Below are positions 1-8,526 of a DNA stretch of 64,000 bases, piece after piece. Positions within the stretch are counted from its first letter, which is position 1. Each line of letters starts with the position of its first letter. The stretch lies in contig NZ_JASSVS010000009.1 of assembly GCF_030250645.1 (NCBI RefSeq), positions 123,827 to 187,826 of the forward strand, read 5' to 3'. Made by a program: the position numbers and the translations under genes. The notes below the pieces were generated by a model. It did no database searches, was not told the origin of the DNA, and worked only from the letters and a program-made list of their open reading frames with translations. Source of the stretch: Marinobacter azerbaijanicus (GTDB lineage Bacteria; Pseudomonadota; Gammaproteobacteria; Pseudomonadales; Oleiphilaceae).

Positions 1-1
1 G

Positions 2-1393
2 TTTTGGGGATTTTTGGTGGTTTATGGGGTGGTGATGTATGTGTTGTCGCCCAAGAGCAAGAACGCCAATTCTTTCTACAAGGGAGCGGATGACCAGGGC
101 AATCCGGTGGGTCAGTGGTCGCTGACGGCGAGTATTTTTATCAGCTGGATTTTTGCCAAGTCGGTTACCAATGCCGCCAACCTGGGTGCGGCCTACGGGG
201 TGACCGGCGGGCTTGCTTATGCCAGTTACTGGTTGTCGATTCCGGTGGCCGGTTACATTATCTACCTGATTCGTACCCAGACCGGCGCGCGCAGTCTGCA
301 GGATTTTCTGACGTCCCGTTTCGGTCGGTTTGCCAGTCTGGCGTTTGCAGCGGCGATTCTGATCCGGCTGTATAACGAGGTCTGGAGCAACACCGCTGTG
401 GTGGGTGGTTACTTTGGTCTGCCCGGGGAGTGGGAGTACTACGGTGCTGCCATGCTGTTCACGGTGTTTACCCTGGCCTACAGCCTCAAGGGCGGTCTGC
501 GGTCGTCGATTTTTACTGATGTGATCCAGGCCTTTGTGTTTGTGTTCTTTGTCGGGGCGGTGTTGTTCCTGATTGTGCCGGCCAACGACACCAGTGCGCT
601 GCTGACCAATGGCGAGTTCAAGCTCAATGCCGGTTTTGACCTGCTACTGGTGGCCCTGCTTCAGATGTTCAGCTATCCCTTCCACGATCCGGTTCTCACC
701 GATCGCGGTTTCGTGAACAGGGAGAAGACCATGCTGAAGAGCTTTGTGGTTGCCGGGCTACTGGGCTTTGTGGCGGTGTTTATCTTCAGCCTGGTGGGTG
801 TCCATGCCCGGCTTAACGGTATCGAGGCCATGGGTAATGCGCCGGCGGCGGTGGGTCAGTCGCTGGGGCTGGCGGCGCTGTTCTTCATGAGTGTGGTGAT
901 GATGACATCGGCTGGTTCAACGCTGGATTCCACCTTCAGTTCGCTGGCCAAATCCCTGGCAGTGGATCTGCCGCGGCTGGCGAAGCGGGCGAAAGACCGG
1001 TTGCCCAGTGTGCGTGTGGGGGCGGTGATCATGATTGCCTTTGCGTTCCTGGGTAACCTGCCGATGTTTGCCGGCACCGACATTCTCAAGGCGACGACCA
1101 TTTCCGGCACCATGGTGATGGGGCTGGCGCCGGTGTTCCTGTTCTATGGTTTCACTCGCTGGTCGCCCTGGAGTTTTCACCTGAGCTTCTGGACGGGTCT
1201 TGGGCTGGGCGTTTTGCTTGCGGTGGGGCTGATCCCATCAAGCTGGGCTATCGGTGACGGAGCGTATTCGATGCTTCTGGGTGTGAATGCCTATGGTTTC
1301 CTGATCTGCACTGCCGGTTTCTTCCTGCCCCTGGTGGCCCGCAGGCTCGCCGGGCGCACGCTGGCGACCGGCGAGGCCCAGGCACGGATATGA
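2..1393 (+). CDS. Sodium:solute symporter family protein, 5' end cut by window
   Basis: Inner-membrane secondary transporter of the SSS family, which couples solute uptake to Na+. The reading frame is open from the first bases of the window, so the N-terminus is missing; about 460 residues are visible with some twelve hydrophobic segments. The segment with SVTNAANLGAAYGVTGG and the long alternation of helices and short polar loops fit SSS members. The stop overlaps the start of the next gene by 4 nt (ATGA), so the two are almost certainly co-translated. The substrate cannot be told from sequence; a nearby ectoine locus is suggestive of osmolyte uptake but that is only an inference. Confidence 0.75.
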   Translation, partial: FWGFLVVYGVVMYVLSPKSKNANSFYKGADDQGNPVGQWSLTASIFISWIFAKSVTNAANLGAAYGVTGGLAYASYWLSIPVAGYIIYLIRTQTGARSLQDFLTSRFGRFASLAFAAAILIRLYNEVWSNTAVVGGYFGLPGEWEYYGAAMLFTVFTLAYSLKGGLRSSIFTDVIQAFVFVFFVGAVLFLIVPANDTSALLTNGEFKLNAGFDLLLVALLQMFSYPFHDPVLTDRGFVNREKTMLKSFVVAGLLGFVAVFIFSLVGVHARLNGIEAMGNAPAAVGQSLGLAALFFMSVVMMTSAGSTLDSTFSSLAKSLAVDLPRLAKRAKDRLPSVRVGAVIMIAFAFLGNLPMFAGTDILKATTISGTMVMGLAPVFLFYGFTRWSPWSFHLSFWTGLGLGVLLAVGLIPSSWAIGDGAYSMLLGVNAYGFLICTAGFFLPLVARRLAGRTLATGEAQARI

Positions 1394-2343
1394 ACGAAGG
1401 CCGCAGCTGTCCCCTGGCGTATCGATACAAGGCTGCCGACCTGTGTCGGGAGCCGCGCCATGTGTCGGAGGATGTGCTCTACATCATTGGCGGGCTGTAT
1501 GGGAATCCGTACGCACTTGATGAAATTGAGCAAATGGCGCTCGCCGAGGAGCGCCGGGGCCACAGGGTAAAGCTGGTCTTCAACGGAGATTTCAACTGGT
1601 TCAATGCCAGTGATAGCCTGTTCCGGGAAATCAACAATCGCGTCCTGGATCATACCGTCAGCCTCGGTAATGTGGATTACGAACTGGCCAACCCGAATGA
1701 TGGCGCGGGCTGCGGCTGTGCCTACCCCGACTTTGTTGACCAGGGTGTGGTCGAGCGCTCCAACACCATCATGGAGCGGCTTCAGGGCGTGGCCGGCGAC
1801 CATCCGGACATCCAGAAACGGCTTCGCCTCTTGCCCCGCTATCGATGCCTGTTATTTGGAGGACTAAAGGTTTTGGTGGTGCATGGCGATCCTGAGTCCC
1901 TGGCCGGCTGGGGTCTGGCACATGAATCGTTCGTGGCGGGCAACGAAGCGCAGTTGGCGGAATGGTTTGCCGGGTCCGGGGCTGATGTGATTGCCTCCAC
2001 CCATACGTGTCTGCCGGTCCTCTGGGCGGGAACCGTGGAAGAGCACAGCCGAATCGTCGTCAACAATGGTTCGGCTGGTATGGGTAACCTGGAGCAGGAC
2101 CCACGCGGCCTGATTACCCGAATTGGTCTGACAAGTCCGCGGGCTGAGCCTGTTGCCGGTATCGAGCGGCGTGGGTTGAACGTATCGTTGCTGCCAGTGG
2201 CCTATGATCTGGATGCCTGGCTGCCACGGTTCGACCAGCTCTGGCCTGGTGGTTCGGCAGCTGCGGTGTCCTATCGGAGCCGTATAGTGGCCGGGACGCA
2301 TCTGGGTGCAGACAGCATTGTGTTTCCTTCCACTGTTTCATAG
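1390..2343 (+). CDS. Calcineurin-like phosphoesterase family protein with altered metal motif
   Basis: 317 residues with the block pattern of metallophosphoesterases: YIIGGLYGNPYALDEI (about 31-46), FNGDFNW, GNVDYEL, VVHGDPES, ASTHTCLP and VVNNGSAGM. The first motif, normally D-x-H-G-N, reads G-L-Y-G-N, so two metal ligands appear replaced; the later GD, GN, H-G and T-H-T motifs remain. It overlaps the upstream symporter by 4 nt and probably serves it or shares its substrate. Activity on phosphoesters is therefore uncertain; it could be a binding or regulatory protein. No signal peptide is seen, so it should be cytoplasmic. Confidence 0.65.
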   Translation: MNEGRSCPLAYRYKAADLCREPRHVSEDVLYIIGGLYGNPYALDEIEQMALAEERRGHRVKLVFNGDFNWFNASDSLFREINNRVLDHTVSLGNVDYELANPNDGAGCGCAYPDFVDQGVVERSNTIMERLQGVAGDHPDIQKRLRLLPRYRCLLFGGLKVLVVHGDPESLAGWGLAHESFVAGNEAQLAEWFAGSGADVIASTHTCLPVLWAGTVEEHSRIVVNNGSAGMGNLEQDPRGLITRIGLTSPRAEPVAGIERRGLNVSLLPVAYDLDAWLPRFDQLWPGGSAAAVSYRSRIVAGTHLGADSIVFPSTVS

Positions 2344-2427
2344 TTCTGTCACTGGATTCCCGCTCAATTCCGTCTATCCTTTAGGTAGGAGGCGGCGTTC
2401 CTGAATGTGCTTCCTGTTAAGCCAGAC

Positions 2428-2455
2428 TTGAAATATATTTTGTGGTCTATATAAT
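2428..2455 (+). promoter_or_regulatory. Sigma70-type promoter of the ectoine operon
   Basis: TTGAAA at 2428-2433 and a perfect TATAAT at 2450-2455 with a 16-nt spacer, 35 nt before the ectA start. The region around it is AT-rich, unlike the neighbouring genes. Osmotic control is known for ect promoters in other bacteria; nothing here proves it. Confidence 0.65.
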
Positions 2456-2490
2456 TTGGCATTAACTTTTTGAGGCGAATCGATCACGTT

Positions 2491-3006
2491 ATGACATCAG
2501 AAGGCTCAAATACCACCGCCATCAGCCTCCGGGTACCGGTCATGGATGATGGCTACAGGCTCCACCAGCTGGTTGAGGAATGCCCGCCGCTGGACCCCAA
2601 TTCGATCTACTGCAACCTCCTGCAGTGCAGCCACTTTGCCGAAACCGGCGTGGCAGCGGAGATAGACGGCGATCTGGTCGGTTTTATTTCCGGATATATC
2701 CCTCCCCAACAGCCCGAAACCGTATTTGTCTGGCAGGTAGCCGTTCACGAGAAAGGTCGTGGGCAGGGTCTGGCCAAGCGGATGCTGAAGGCGATTGTGG
2801 CCCGGGACGTGTGCAAGAACGTGACCCACATGGAAACCACCATCACTGAAGACAACAAGGCTTCCTGGGCCCTGTTCCGGTCATTTGCCCGTGATATGGG
2901 TGCGGAACTCACCTATCACGAGCACTTTGAGAAAGACACCCATTTTGGCGGCAAGCACGACTCCGAGTTCCTGCTCCGCATCGGGCCTTTCACAAAGTCG
3001 GCGTAA
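2491..3006 (+). CDS. ectA: L-2,4-diaminobutyrate N-gamma-acetyltransferase
   Basis: Transfers an acetyl group from acetyl-CoA to diaminobutyrate, the second step of ectoine synthesis. 171 residues, a single GNAT domain; the acetyl-CoA loop is GRGQGLAKRML at about 89-99, preceded by the VWQVAV strand, and METTITEDNKASWALF near 120 is typical of EctA. The frame is open further upstream from a TTG, but ATG 2491 has a GAGGCG ribosome site 13 nt before it and gives the usual EctA length. First gene of the ectA-ectB-ask block. Confidence 0.93.
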   Translation: MTSEGSNTTAISLRVPVMDDGYRLHQLVEECPPLDPNSIYCNLLQCSHFAETGVAAEIDGDLVGFISGYIPPQQPETVFVWQVAVHEKGRGQGLAKRMLKAIVARDVCKNVTHMETTITEDNKASWALFRSFARDMGAELTYHEHFEKDTHFGGKHDSEFLLRIGPFTKSA

Positions 3007-3142
3007 CAGCCTTCCCGAACGACCGATAGATACCCCCTGTTTGGACTGGCCGGCAGATTGCTGAGGTGAATCTGTCACTGCGGCCTCAACCAACGTGCCC
3101 CCGCACAACTACCTCGAACCTGACATGCTAAGAGGCAAGACC

Positions 3143-4411
3143 ATGGAACTTTTCAAGTCGACTGAATCCGAAGTACGTGTTTATTCCCGTGCCTTTCCGG
3201 TGATTTTCAACCGCGCCAAGAATGCGCATCTCTACACCGAAGATGGCAAGGAGTACCTGGATTTTCTGGCCGGCGCCGGGTCACTGAATTATGGCCATAA
3301 CAACGACATTCTCAAGAAAGCCCTGCTCGAGTACATTGAAAACGACGGTGTCAGCCAGGGCCTGGATATGTTCACCACGGCAAAGCATGACTTTATAGAG
3401 TCCTACAAGAAGCACATCCTGGACCCCCGTGGCCTGAACTACAAAATGCAGTTCACCGGTCCGACCGGCACCAACTGTGTGGAAGCAGCCCTGAAACTGG
3501 CCCGCAAGGTGAAAGGTCGCAATGGCATTGTTTCCTTCACCAACGGTTTCCATGGCGTAACCATGGGCGCGGTTGCCGCTACCGGTAACAAGCATCACCG
3601 CGGTGGTGTCGGTACGCCGTTGGGCAACGTGGACTTCATGTTCTATGACGGTTACCTGGGCGAGAACGTGGATACCCTCGAGATCATGGACAAGGTGCTG
3701 TCTGACGGTTCCTCCGGCTTTGAACTGCCAGCCGCAGTTATTGTCGAGGCGGTCCAGGGCGAAGGCGGTCTGAATGCCGCCCGAGCCGAATGGCTGCAGG
3801 GCCTTGAGAAACTGTGTAAAAAGCACGACATCCTGCTGATTCTGGACGATATCCAGGCAGGTAATGGCCGTACCGGTGAGTTTTTCAGCTTCGAGTTTGC
3901 CGGCATCAAGCCGGATATTGTGACTGTTTCCAAGTCCTTGAGTGGTTACGGCCTGCCCATGGCGCTGGTGCTCTTCAAGCCAGAGCTGGATATCTGGAGT
4001 TCGGGTGAACACAACGGCACGTTCCGTGGCAACAACATGGCTTTCGTGACGGCACGTACAGCGGTCGAGACATACTGGAAAGACGACGCCTTTGCCAATG
4101 AAGTGAAGGCCAAGACGCGGGTGCTGGCTGAGGGGCTGCAGGCCATCTGTGACAAGTATCCCGGCGAGTTCAGGATGAAAGGACGGGGCATGATGCGCGG
4201 CATTGAAGCCACCCGTGCAGAGCTGACGGACAGGATCACCGGCCGCGCCTTTGAGAAGGGGCTGATCATTGAAACCAGTGGCCCCAACGATGAAGTCATC
4301 AAGTGCCTGATGCCGCTGACTACCAGCGAGGACGATCTGCGCAAAGGTGCTAAACTTCTAGCAGAAAGCGTGGATGAAATCATGCAGGACGGACTGAGCA
4401 AGGCGTCCTGA
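3143..4411 (+). CDS. ectB: Diaminobutyrate-2-oxoglutarate transaminase
   Basis: PLP enzyme that makes L-2,4-diaminobutyrate from aspartate semialdehyde and glutamate, the first ectoine step. 422 residues, the normal EctB length. Class III aminotransferase features are seen: GPTGTNCVEAALKLAR, DDIQAGNGRTGEFF (aspartate near 235) and the PLP lysine in VTVSKSLSGYG at about 264. ATG 3143 has AGAGGCAAG just before it; the frame is open upstream but without a better site. In most ectoine producers ectC follows at once; here an aspartokinase gene follows after 51 nt. Confidence 0.95.
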   Translation: MELFKSTESEVRVYSRAFPVIFNRAKNAHLYTEDGKEYLDFLAGAGSLNYGHNNDILKKALLEYIENDGVSQGLDMFTTAKHDFIESYKKHILDPRGLNYKMQFTGPTGTNCVEAALKLARKVKGRNGIVSFTNGFHGVTMGAVAATGNKHHRGGVGTPLGNVDFMFYDGYLGENVDTLEIMDKVLSDGSSGFELPAAVIVEAVQGEGGLNAARAEWLQGLEKLCKKHDILLILDDIQAGNGRTGEFFSFEFAGIKPDIVTVSKSLSGYGLPMALVLFKPELDIWSSGEHNGTFRGNNMAFVTARTAVETYWKDDAFANEVKAKTRVLAEGLQAICDKYPGEFRMKGRGMMRGIEATRAELTDRITGRAFEKGLIIETSGPNDEVIKCLMPLTTSEDDLRKGAKLLAESVDEIMQDGLSKAS

Positions 4412-4462
4412 GACGCCCGCGATGTCCCCAAATTCATTCTGCAGGATAACGACGGTAACACT

Positions 4463-5905
4463 ATGACTAGCGAACAACATACCGTAGAGAAGATTGGCGG
4501 CACCTCGATGAGCAACTATGAGGCGGTGCGCGACAACATCATTCTCGGCGGGCGCGAAAAAGACGACTACTACCAGCGCATCTTCGTGGTCTCCGCCTAC
4601 GGCGGTGTCACCGACGAACTGCTGGAGCACAAGAAGACCGGCGAGCCGGGCGTCTATGCCCTGTTTGCTGACGCGGAATCCGACTGGGCCTGGGGCGACG
4701 ACCTCACCAAGCTGATCAAGTTTCTGACCGACATCAATGGCGACCTGTTCCCGGACCCCATGCTCAAACAGCAGGCGGACCAGTTCATTACCGACCGCAT
4801 TGAAGGGGTTCGCGGTTGCCTGATCGACCTCCAGCGTCTTTGTTCCTATGGTCAGTTCCAGCTGGAAGAGCATCTTTTGACAGTACGCGAGATGCTCGCC
4901 GGTATCGGTGAGGCCCACAGTGCCTTCAATACCGCCCTGAAACTGCAGCAGGAAGGGGTCAACGCGCGCTTTGTCGACCTGACAGGCTGGCGTGACAACG
5001 AGCTTCTGCCACTGGATGAAAAGCTCAAGCAGGCCTTCGATGCGGTAGATCTGACCCGTGAGCTACCCATTGTCACCGGCTACGCCCAGTGCAAGGAAGG
5101 CCTGATGCGCACCTTTGACCGGGGCTACAGCGAGATGACCTTTAGCCGAGTGGCAGTCATCACCAATGCCCGTGAGGCCATCATTCACAAGGAATACCAC
5201 CTCAGCTCTGCCGATCCCAACATTGTGGGCGCGGACAAGGTGGTGCCCCTTGGCCGGACCAACTATGACGTGGCCGACCAGCTTGCCAACCTGGGAATGG
5301 AAGCAATCCATCCCCGTGCGGGCAAGGGTATGCGCCAGAATGAGATTCCGCTGCGGGTCATGAATACCTTTGAGCCGGAACACACTGGCACCCTGATCAC
5401 CGGCGACTACGTCAGTGAGAAGCCTCAGGTGGAAATCATTGCCGGCAACAAGGGTGTGTTTGCCATTGAGGTGTTCGACCAGGATATGCAGGGCGAGCCG
5501 GGCTCTGACCGTCGTATTCTCGAAGTGCTTGGCCGCTTCAAGGTCCGCTTCATGTCCAAGGACACCAACGCCAATACCATTACCCACTACGTGGACAGTA
5601 CCCTCAAGCATGTCAAGCGCGTGGTGCGGGCGTTGAAAGACGAGTTCCCCAATGCGGAAATCAGTACCCGCAAGGTAGCGATCGTTTCTGCTATTGGCAG
5701 CGACATCAAGATGCCGGGAATCCTCGCGCGATCGGTCAAGGCTCTGGCAGATGAGGAGATCAGTGTTCTGGCCCTGCACCAGTGCATGCGCCAGGTGGAC
5801 ATCCAGTTTGTGGTTGATGAAGACGCCTACAAGAAGACAATCGTGGCGCTTCACGCCGTACTGATCGAGCCCTATAACCACGAGTACGCCATCGTTGCAG
5901 CGTAA
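4463..5905 (+). CDS. ask_ect: Ectoine-type aspartokinase
   Basis: 480-residue aspartate kinase of the Ask_Ect type, which feeds aspartyl phosphate into ectoine synthesis. KIGGTSM at about 10-16 is the nucleotide/aspartate motif, and the C-terminal third (from about residue 320) looks like paired ACT domains, with VEIIAGNKGVFAIEVFDQDMQG and VAIVSAIGSDIKMPGILARSVKALADEEISV. Ask_Ect enzymes are typically encoded behind ectABC and are thought to escape feedback inhibition by lysine or threonine; that is family knowledge. A hairpin follows the stop at once. Confidence 0.92.
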   Translation: MTSEQHTVEKIGGTSMSNYEAVRDNIILGGREKDDYYQRIFVVSAYGGVTDELLEHKKTGEPGVYALFADAESDWAWGDDLTKLIKFLTDINGDLFPDPMLKQQADQFITDRIEGVRGCLIDLQRLCSYGQFQLEEHLLTVREMLAGIGEAHSAFNTALKLQQEGVNARFVDLTGWRDNELLPLDEKLKQAFDAVDLTRELPIVTGYAQCKEGLMRTFDRGYSEMTFSRVAVITNAREAIIHKEYHLSSADPNIVGADKVVPLGRTNYDVADQLANLGMEAIHPRAGKGMRQNEIPLRVMNTFEPEHTGTLITGDYVSEKPQVEIIAGNKGVFAIEVFDQDMQGEPGSDRRILEVLGRFKVRFMSKDTNANTITHYVDSTLKHVKRVVRALKDEFPNAEISTRKVAIVSAIGSDIKMPGILARSVKALADEEISVLALHQCMRQVDIQFVVDEDAYKKTIVALHAVLIEPYNHEYAIVAA

Positions 5906-5907
5906 GC

Positions 5908-5929
5908 CGGACAGGATTCGTCCTGTCCG
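5908..5929 (+). terminator. Perfect hairpin after ask_ect
   Basis: Nine-base arms CGGACAGGA and TCCTGTCCG around a TTCG tetraloop, three nt after the ask_ect stop. No T-run follows, so it may be a weak terminator or a 3' end stabiliser. Confidence 0.5.
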
Positions 5930-6025
5930 TAATTGCCGCAACAGGCTCTTACCTTCCCCGTGAAAGGGGATCCATGGCCATTTTCCGGGCGTATCTTAAG
6001 TAAATTTACGATCGGAACCTGTGCC

Positions 6026-7024
6026 ATGAATGATGTTCAGAGCCCGGGGCCGTCTCCGACCATAGCCCACTCCGGCGAAACGGAATCCCTGGTGGGGCTG
6101 TACTTCAGGGATGCGTCCCGTTATGAATTACTGACCGACGAGGGAGAGCGCCGGCTTTCCCGCAGGTTGTCCTTCTGCTACCGGGTCATTTCCGCAGAAT
6201 TGGCCCTGCCGGAGGAAACCCCCCAAACCTTCCGCGAAGTGGTTGGCAGCCTGGGCGATGCCTGCGCTTTCTCAACCCGCTGTCGTCGCGCTTACCACCT
6301 CGCCACCGCTAGCCGTCAGATCCTGATCCGCAGCAACCTGCGGCTCGCGGTGCATATTGCACGGCGTTACGCCAACCGCGGTATACCGATGTCGGATGTA
6401 ATCCAGGATGCCAATGTTGGCCTGATCAAGGCTGTGGAGCGGTTTGATCCCACCAAAGGGTTTCGTTTCTCCACCTATGCCTACTGGTGGATCAGCGAAG
6501 AGGTCAAGCGTTGTATGAAACGTGGAACCCGGCTGGTACACACACCCGAGAACGTAGTGGACGAAATCCGTCTGCTGCAGAAAAAATCCCTGATTCTTCA
6601 TCAGACCCTGGGGCGTACACCGTCGCAAAGCGAACTGGCCCGTGAGATTGAGGTGTCACCGTCTCGAATTGGCGAGCTGCGGGCGCTGGCGAGCCTGGAA
6701 GTGTCTGTGGATATGCCGGTCACCACCGACGGTGGCATTACTCTGGGCGACAACCTGAGTGCGGGAGAGCAATCCGCACCGGACCATGATATGGCTCACC
6801 GTGACCGGAAGCGGGCTTTGGCAGCTCTGTTGTCAGACCTCAGTTCCCGTGAAAAGGACGTGCTGTCCAGGCGCTTTGGCCTGGGTCTGCCGGAGCCGGA
6901 GACCCTGCAGGTTATCTCGGACCATCTCGGTATCAGCCGCGAGCGGGTCAGGCAGATCGAAAAAGGTGCCCTGAAGAAACTCAGAAGCCGGGTCGAGGGC
7001 CCGGAAAAAACCCTCTGGAGCTAG
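6026..7024 (+). CDS. Sigma-70 family RNA polymerase sigma factor with atypical region 2.4
   Basis: 332 residues with region 1.2 (LVGLYFRDASRYELLTDEGERRL), region 2 (NLRLAVHIARRYANRG to FSTYAYWWI), region 3 and region 4 (REKDVLSRRFGLG to ERVRQIEKGALKKLR). The size and domain order are those of group 2 factors such as RpoS. The -10 reading helix has WWISEEVKR at 154-162 where RpoD and RpoS have WWIRQ; the usual Arg-Gln is Ser-Glu and the next contact is Lys. It follows the ectoine genes after a hairpin and 100 nt. ATG 6026 is chosen because the protein then begins just before region 1.2. I do not recognise it as a named sigma; a stress role is an inference. Confidence 0.8.
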   Translation: MNDVQSPGPSPTIAHSGETESLVGLYFRDASRYELLTDEGERRLSRRLSFCYRVISAELALPEETPQTFREVVGSLGDACAFSTRCRRAYHLATASRQILIRSNLRLAVHIARRYANRGIPMSDVIQDANVGLIKAVERFDPTKGFRFSTYAYWWISEEVKRCMKRGTRLVHTPENVVDEIRLLQKKSLILHQTLGRTPSQSELAREIEVSPSRIGELRALASLEVSVDMPVTTDGGITLGDNLSAGEQSAPDHDMAHRDRKRALAALLSDLSSREKDVLSRRFGLGLPEPETLQVISDHLGISRERVRQIEKGALKKLRSRVEGPEKTLWS

Positions 7025-7071
7025 GCTCCGGAGGGTTGTACCCCGCGACCGTCAGCCGGGGAAGGAAAAGT

Positions 7072-7524
7072 TCAGCCGTGGGTCATGAAAAACCAGGTGC
7101 CCGCCACCACCTGACAGACCAGAACAACGGCAGTCAGTACCAGCCGCAGTCTGAGATACCAGCCGGGCCAGTATCCCCGCATCCAGCGTGCATCGACAAT
7201 ATAGAGGCCGAGATAGGCAAGGGTATAAAGCACGATTTGCGCCGCAACGGGCAACAGAAGCCCAATGCCTGCGGAGACGAAAAACACCTGGCTGAGCAGC
7301 ATGGTGACCAGGGGTGATATGGGGTAGCACCGGTTTTCAAGCTGCATGGCCAGGGGCCAGTAGATGCCTGCCATGAAGGCGAGGATGCCGGCGCTATAGA
7401 GATAGAAATAGCTGATGATGGCCACGCTTTTGGCCGGCATCATGAACAGGCCGATGATGGCTGCCAGGAACGGCAGCAGCCCGGCAATGCCAACGACAAT
7501 GGCTAGCCTGGCGACGGCAATCAC
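7072..7524 (-). CDS. DUF3429 family membrane protein
   Basis: 150 residues with five hydrophobic segments; the pattern GLLPFLAA, YLYSAGILAFMAGIYWPLAM and the C-terminal YIVDARWMRGYWPGWYLRLR fit the DUF3429 family. Function unknown. It starts with GTG and overlaps the upstream DUF6482 gene by 4 nt (GTGA), so both belong to one transcript. Confidence 0.75.
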   Translation of the reverse strand: MIAVARLAIVVGIAGLLPFLAAIIGLFMMPAKSVAIISYFYLYSAGILAFMAGIYWPLAMQLENRCYPISPLVTMLLSQVFFVSAGIGLLLPVAAQIVLYTLAYLGLYIVDARWMRGYWPGWYLRLRLVLTAVVLVCQVVAGTWFFMTHG

Positions 7525-7826
7525 GAGTGGCGCCCCTGGACCCGTATTCTCATGGGCTCGATGTCGGCCGGTTCCATGCCGACCATTTCGTGGTAGGCAG
7601 AGGGGTGAACCACGTCAGTGGAAGCAATGTGGAATGCTGCCAGCATGTCCTGGACCTGCCAACTACTGCGGAATAGCTGGGTCTGGCCCTTGGCATCTGA
7701 TAGCAGATGGTATTCTTCGTCGATCACCAGTCTGGCCATGTATTGCTGGCCCTCCAGGGAAATGATTTCCAGCAGGGCAATGGTCAGGTCTGGCGTCTGC
7801 CTGAGTTCTTCCAGGGTTATTCTCAC
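7521..7826 (-). CDS. DUF6482-like small protein
   Basis: 101-residue soluble protein starting with GTG: MRITLEELRQTPDLTIALLEIISLEGQQYMARL. I believe it belongs to the DUF6482 group found next to DUF3429 genes in Pseudomonas and Marinobacter; no function is known to me. Overlaps the DUF3429 gene by 4 nt. Confidence 0.6.
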   Translation of the reverse strand: MRITLEELRQTPDLTIALLEIISLEGQQYMARLVIDEEYHLLSDAKGQTQLFRSSWQVQDMLAAFHIASTDVVHPSAYHEMVGMEPADIEPMRIRVQGRHS

Positions 7827-7936
7827 TGTTTCGCTCTCACGGTAGTACTCGGGGATGATGTGCTACCCACGGACTTACGAGTGGCGGTTGGTTTGAGATC
7901 ATCCCTGAGGGTGAAACAGGCAGGAAAAACGGGGGT

Positions 7937-8524
7937 TCAACCCTTGCCGGCCAGGTCGCGGCAAACAGGATGTTGTGGACAGTAAGTCAGGTGGTCATTC
8001 ACCATTCCCACAGCCTGCATGAATGCATAGACAATGGTCGGGCCGACGAAATTGAAGCCGCGTTGCTTCAGGGCCCGGGACATGGCCTCGGCCTCCGGGG
8101 TGTATACCGGCACCTCACTTATACTGTTCCAGTGATTCTGTACCGGCTGGCCATCAACAAAAGACCACAGAAAGTCGCTGAATGAATGGCCCTGCTCCGT
8201 CAGCTCCAGATATCCCCTGGCATTGCGGATAATGGACTCCACTTTGAGGCGGTTGCGGACTATGCCCCGATCCTGTAACAGGGATTCAATCTTGCTGTTG
8301 TCGTAACTGGCGATGAGTTGCGGGTCGAAGTGATCATAGGCTGCGCGGTAGTTTTCCTGTTTCCTGAGGATGGTTATCCAGCTAAGCCCTGCCTGCTGGC
8401 CGTCCAGGCAAAGCTTTTCAAACAACGCCAGATTGTCGTACTCCGGCCGGCCCCAGACGTTATCGTGGTAGGCGACATACAGGGGGTCGTCACCGCACCA
8501 GGGGCAGCGCTGCTGGTCTTTCAT
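7937..8524 (-). CDS. tag: DNA-3-methyladenine glycosylase I
   Basis: Base-excision enzyme removing 3-methyladenine from DNA. 195 residues, the usual Tag length. Zinc ligands typical of Tag are present: Cys in RCPWCG at the N-terminus, His in VAYHDNVWG, and His/Cys in HLTYCPQHPVC near the end. LCLDGQQAGLSWITILRKQENYR and GFNFVGPTIVYAFMQAVGMVNDH are the helix-hairpin-helix and substrate pocket blocks. Its start lies 2 nt after the stop of the phosphopantetheinyl transferase gene, so it is the last gene of a pdxH-PPTase-tag unit. Confidence 0.95.
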   Translation of the reverse strand: MKDQQRCPWCGDDPLYVAYHDNVWGRPEYDNLALFEKLCLDGQQAGLSWITILRKQENYRAAYDHFDPQLIASYDNSKIESLLQDRGIVRNRLKVESIIRNARGYLELTEQGHSFSDFLWSFVDGQPVQNHWNSISEVPVYTPEAEAMSRALKQRGFNFVGPTIVYAFMQAVGMVNDHLTYCPQHPVCRDLAGKG

Positions 8525-8526
8525 GG

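Noticed and set aside
4412..4462. Possible relic of ectC between ectB and ask_ect
   Set aside because: All three frames of the 51 nt were read; none shows EctC residues. It is only a ribosome site and spacer.
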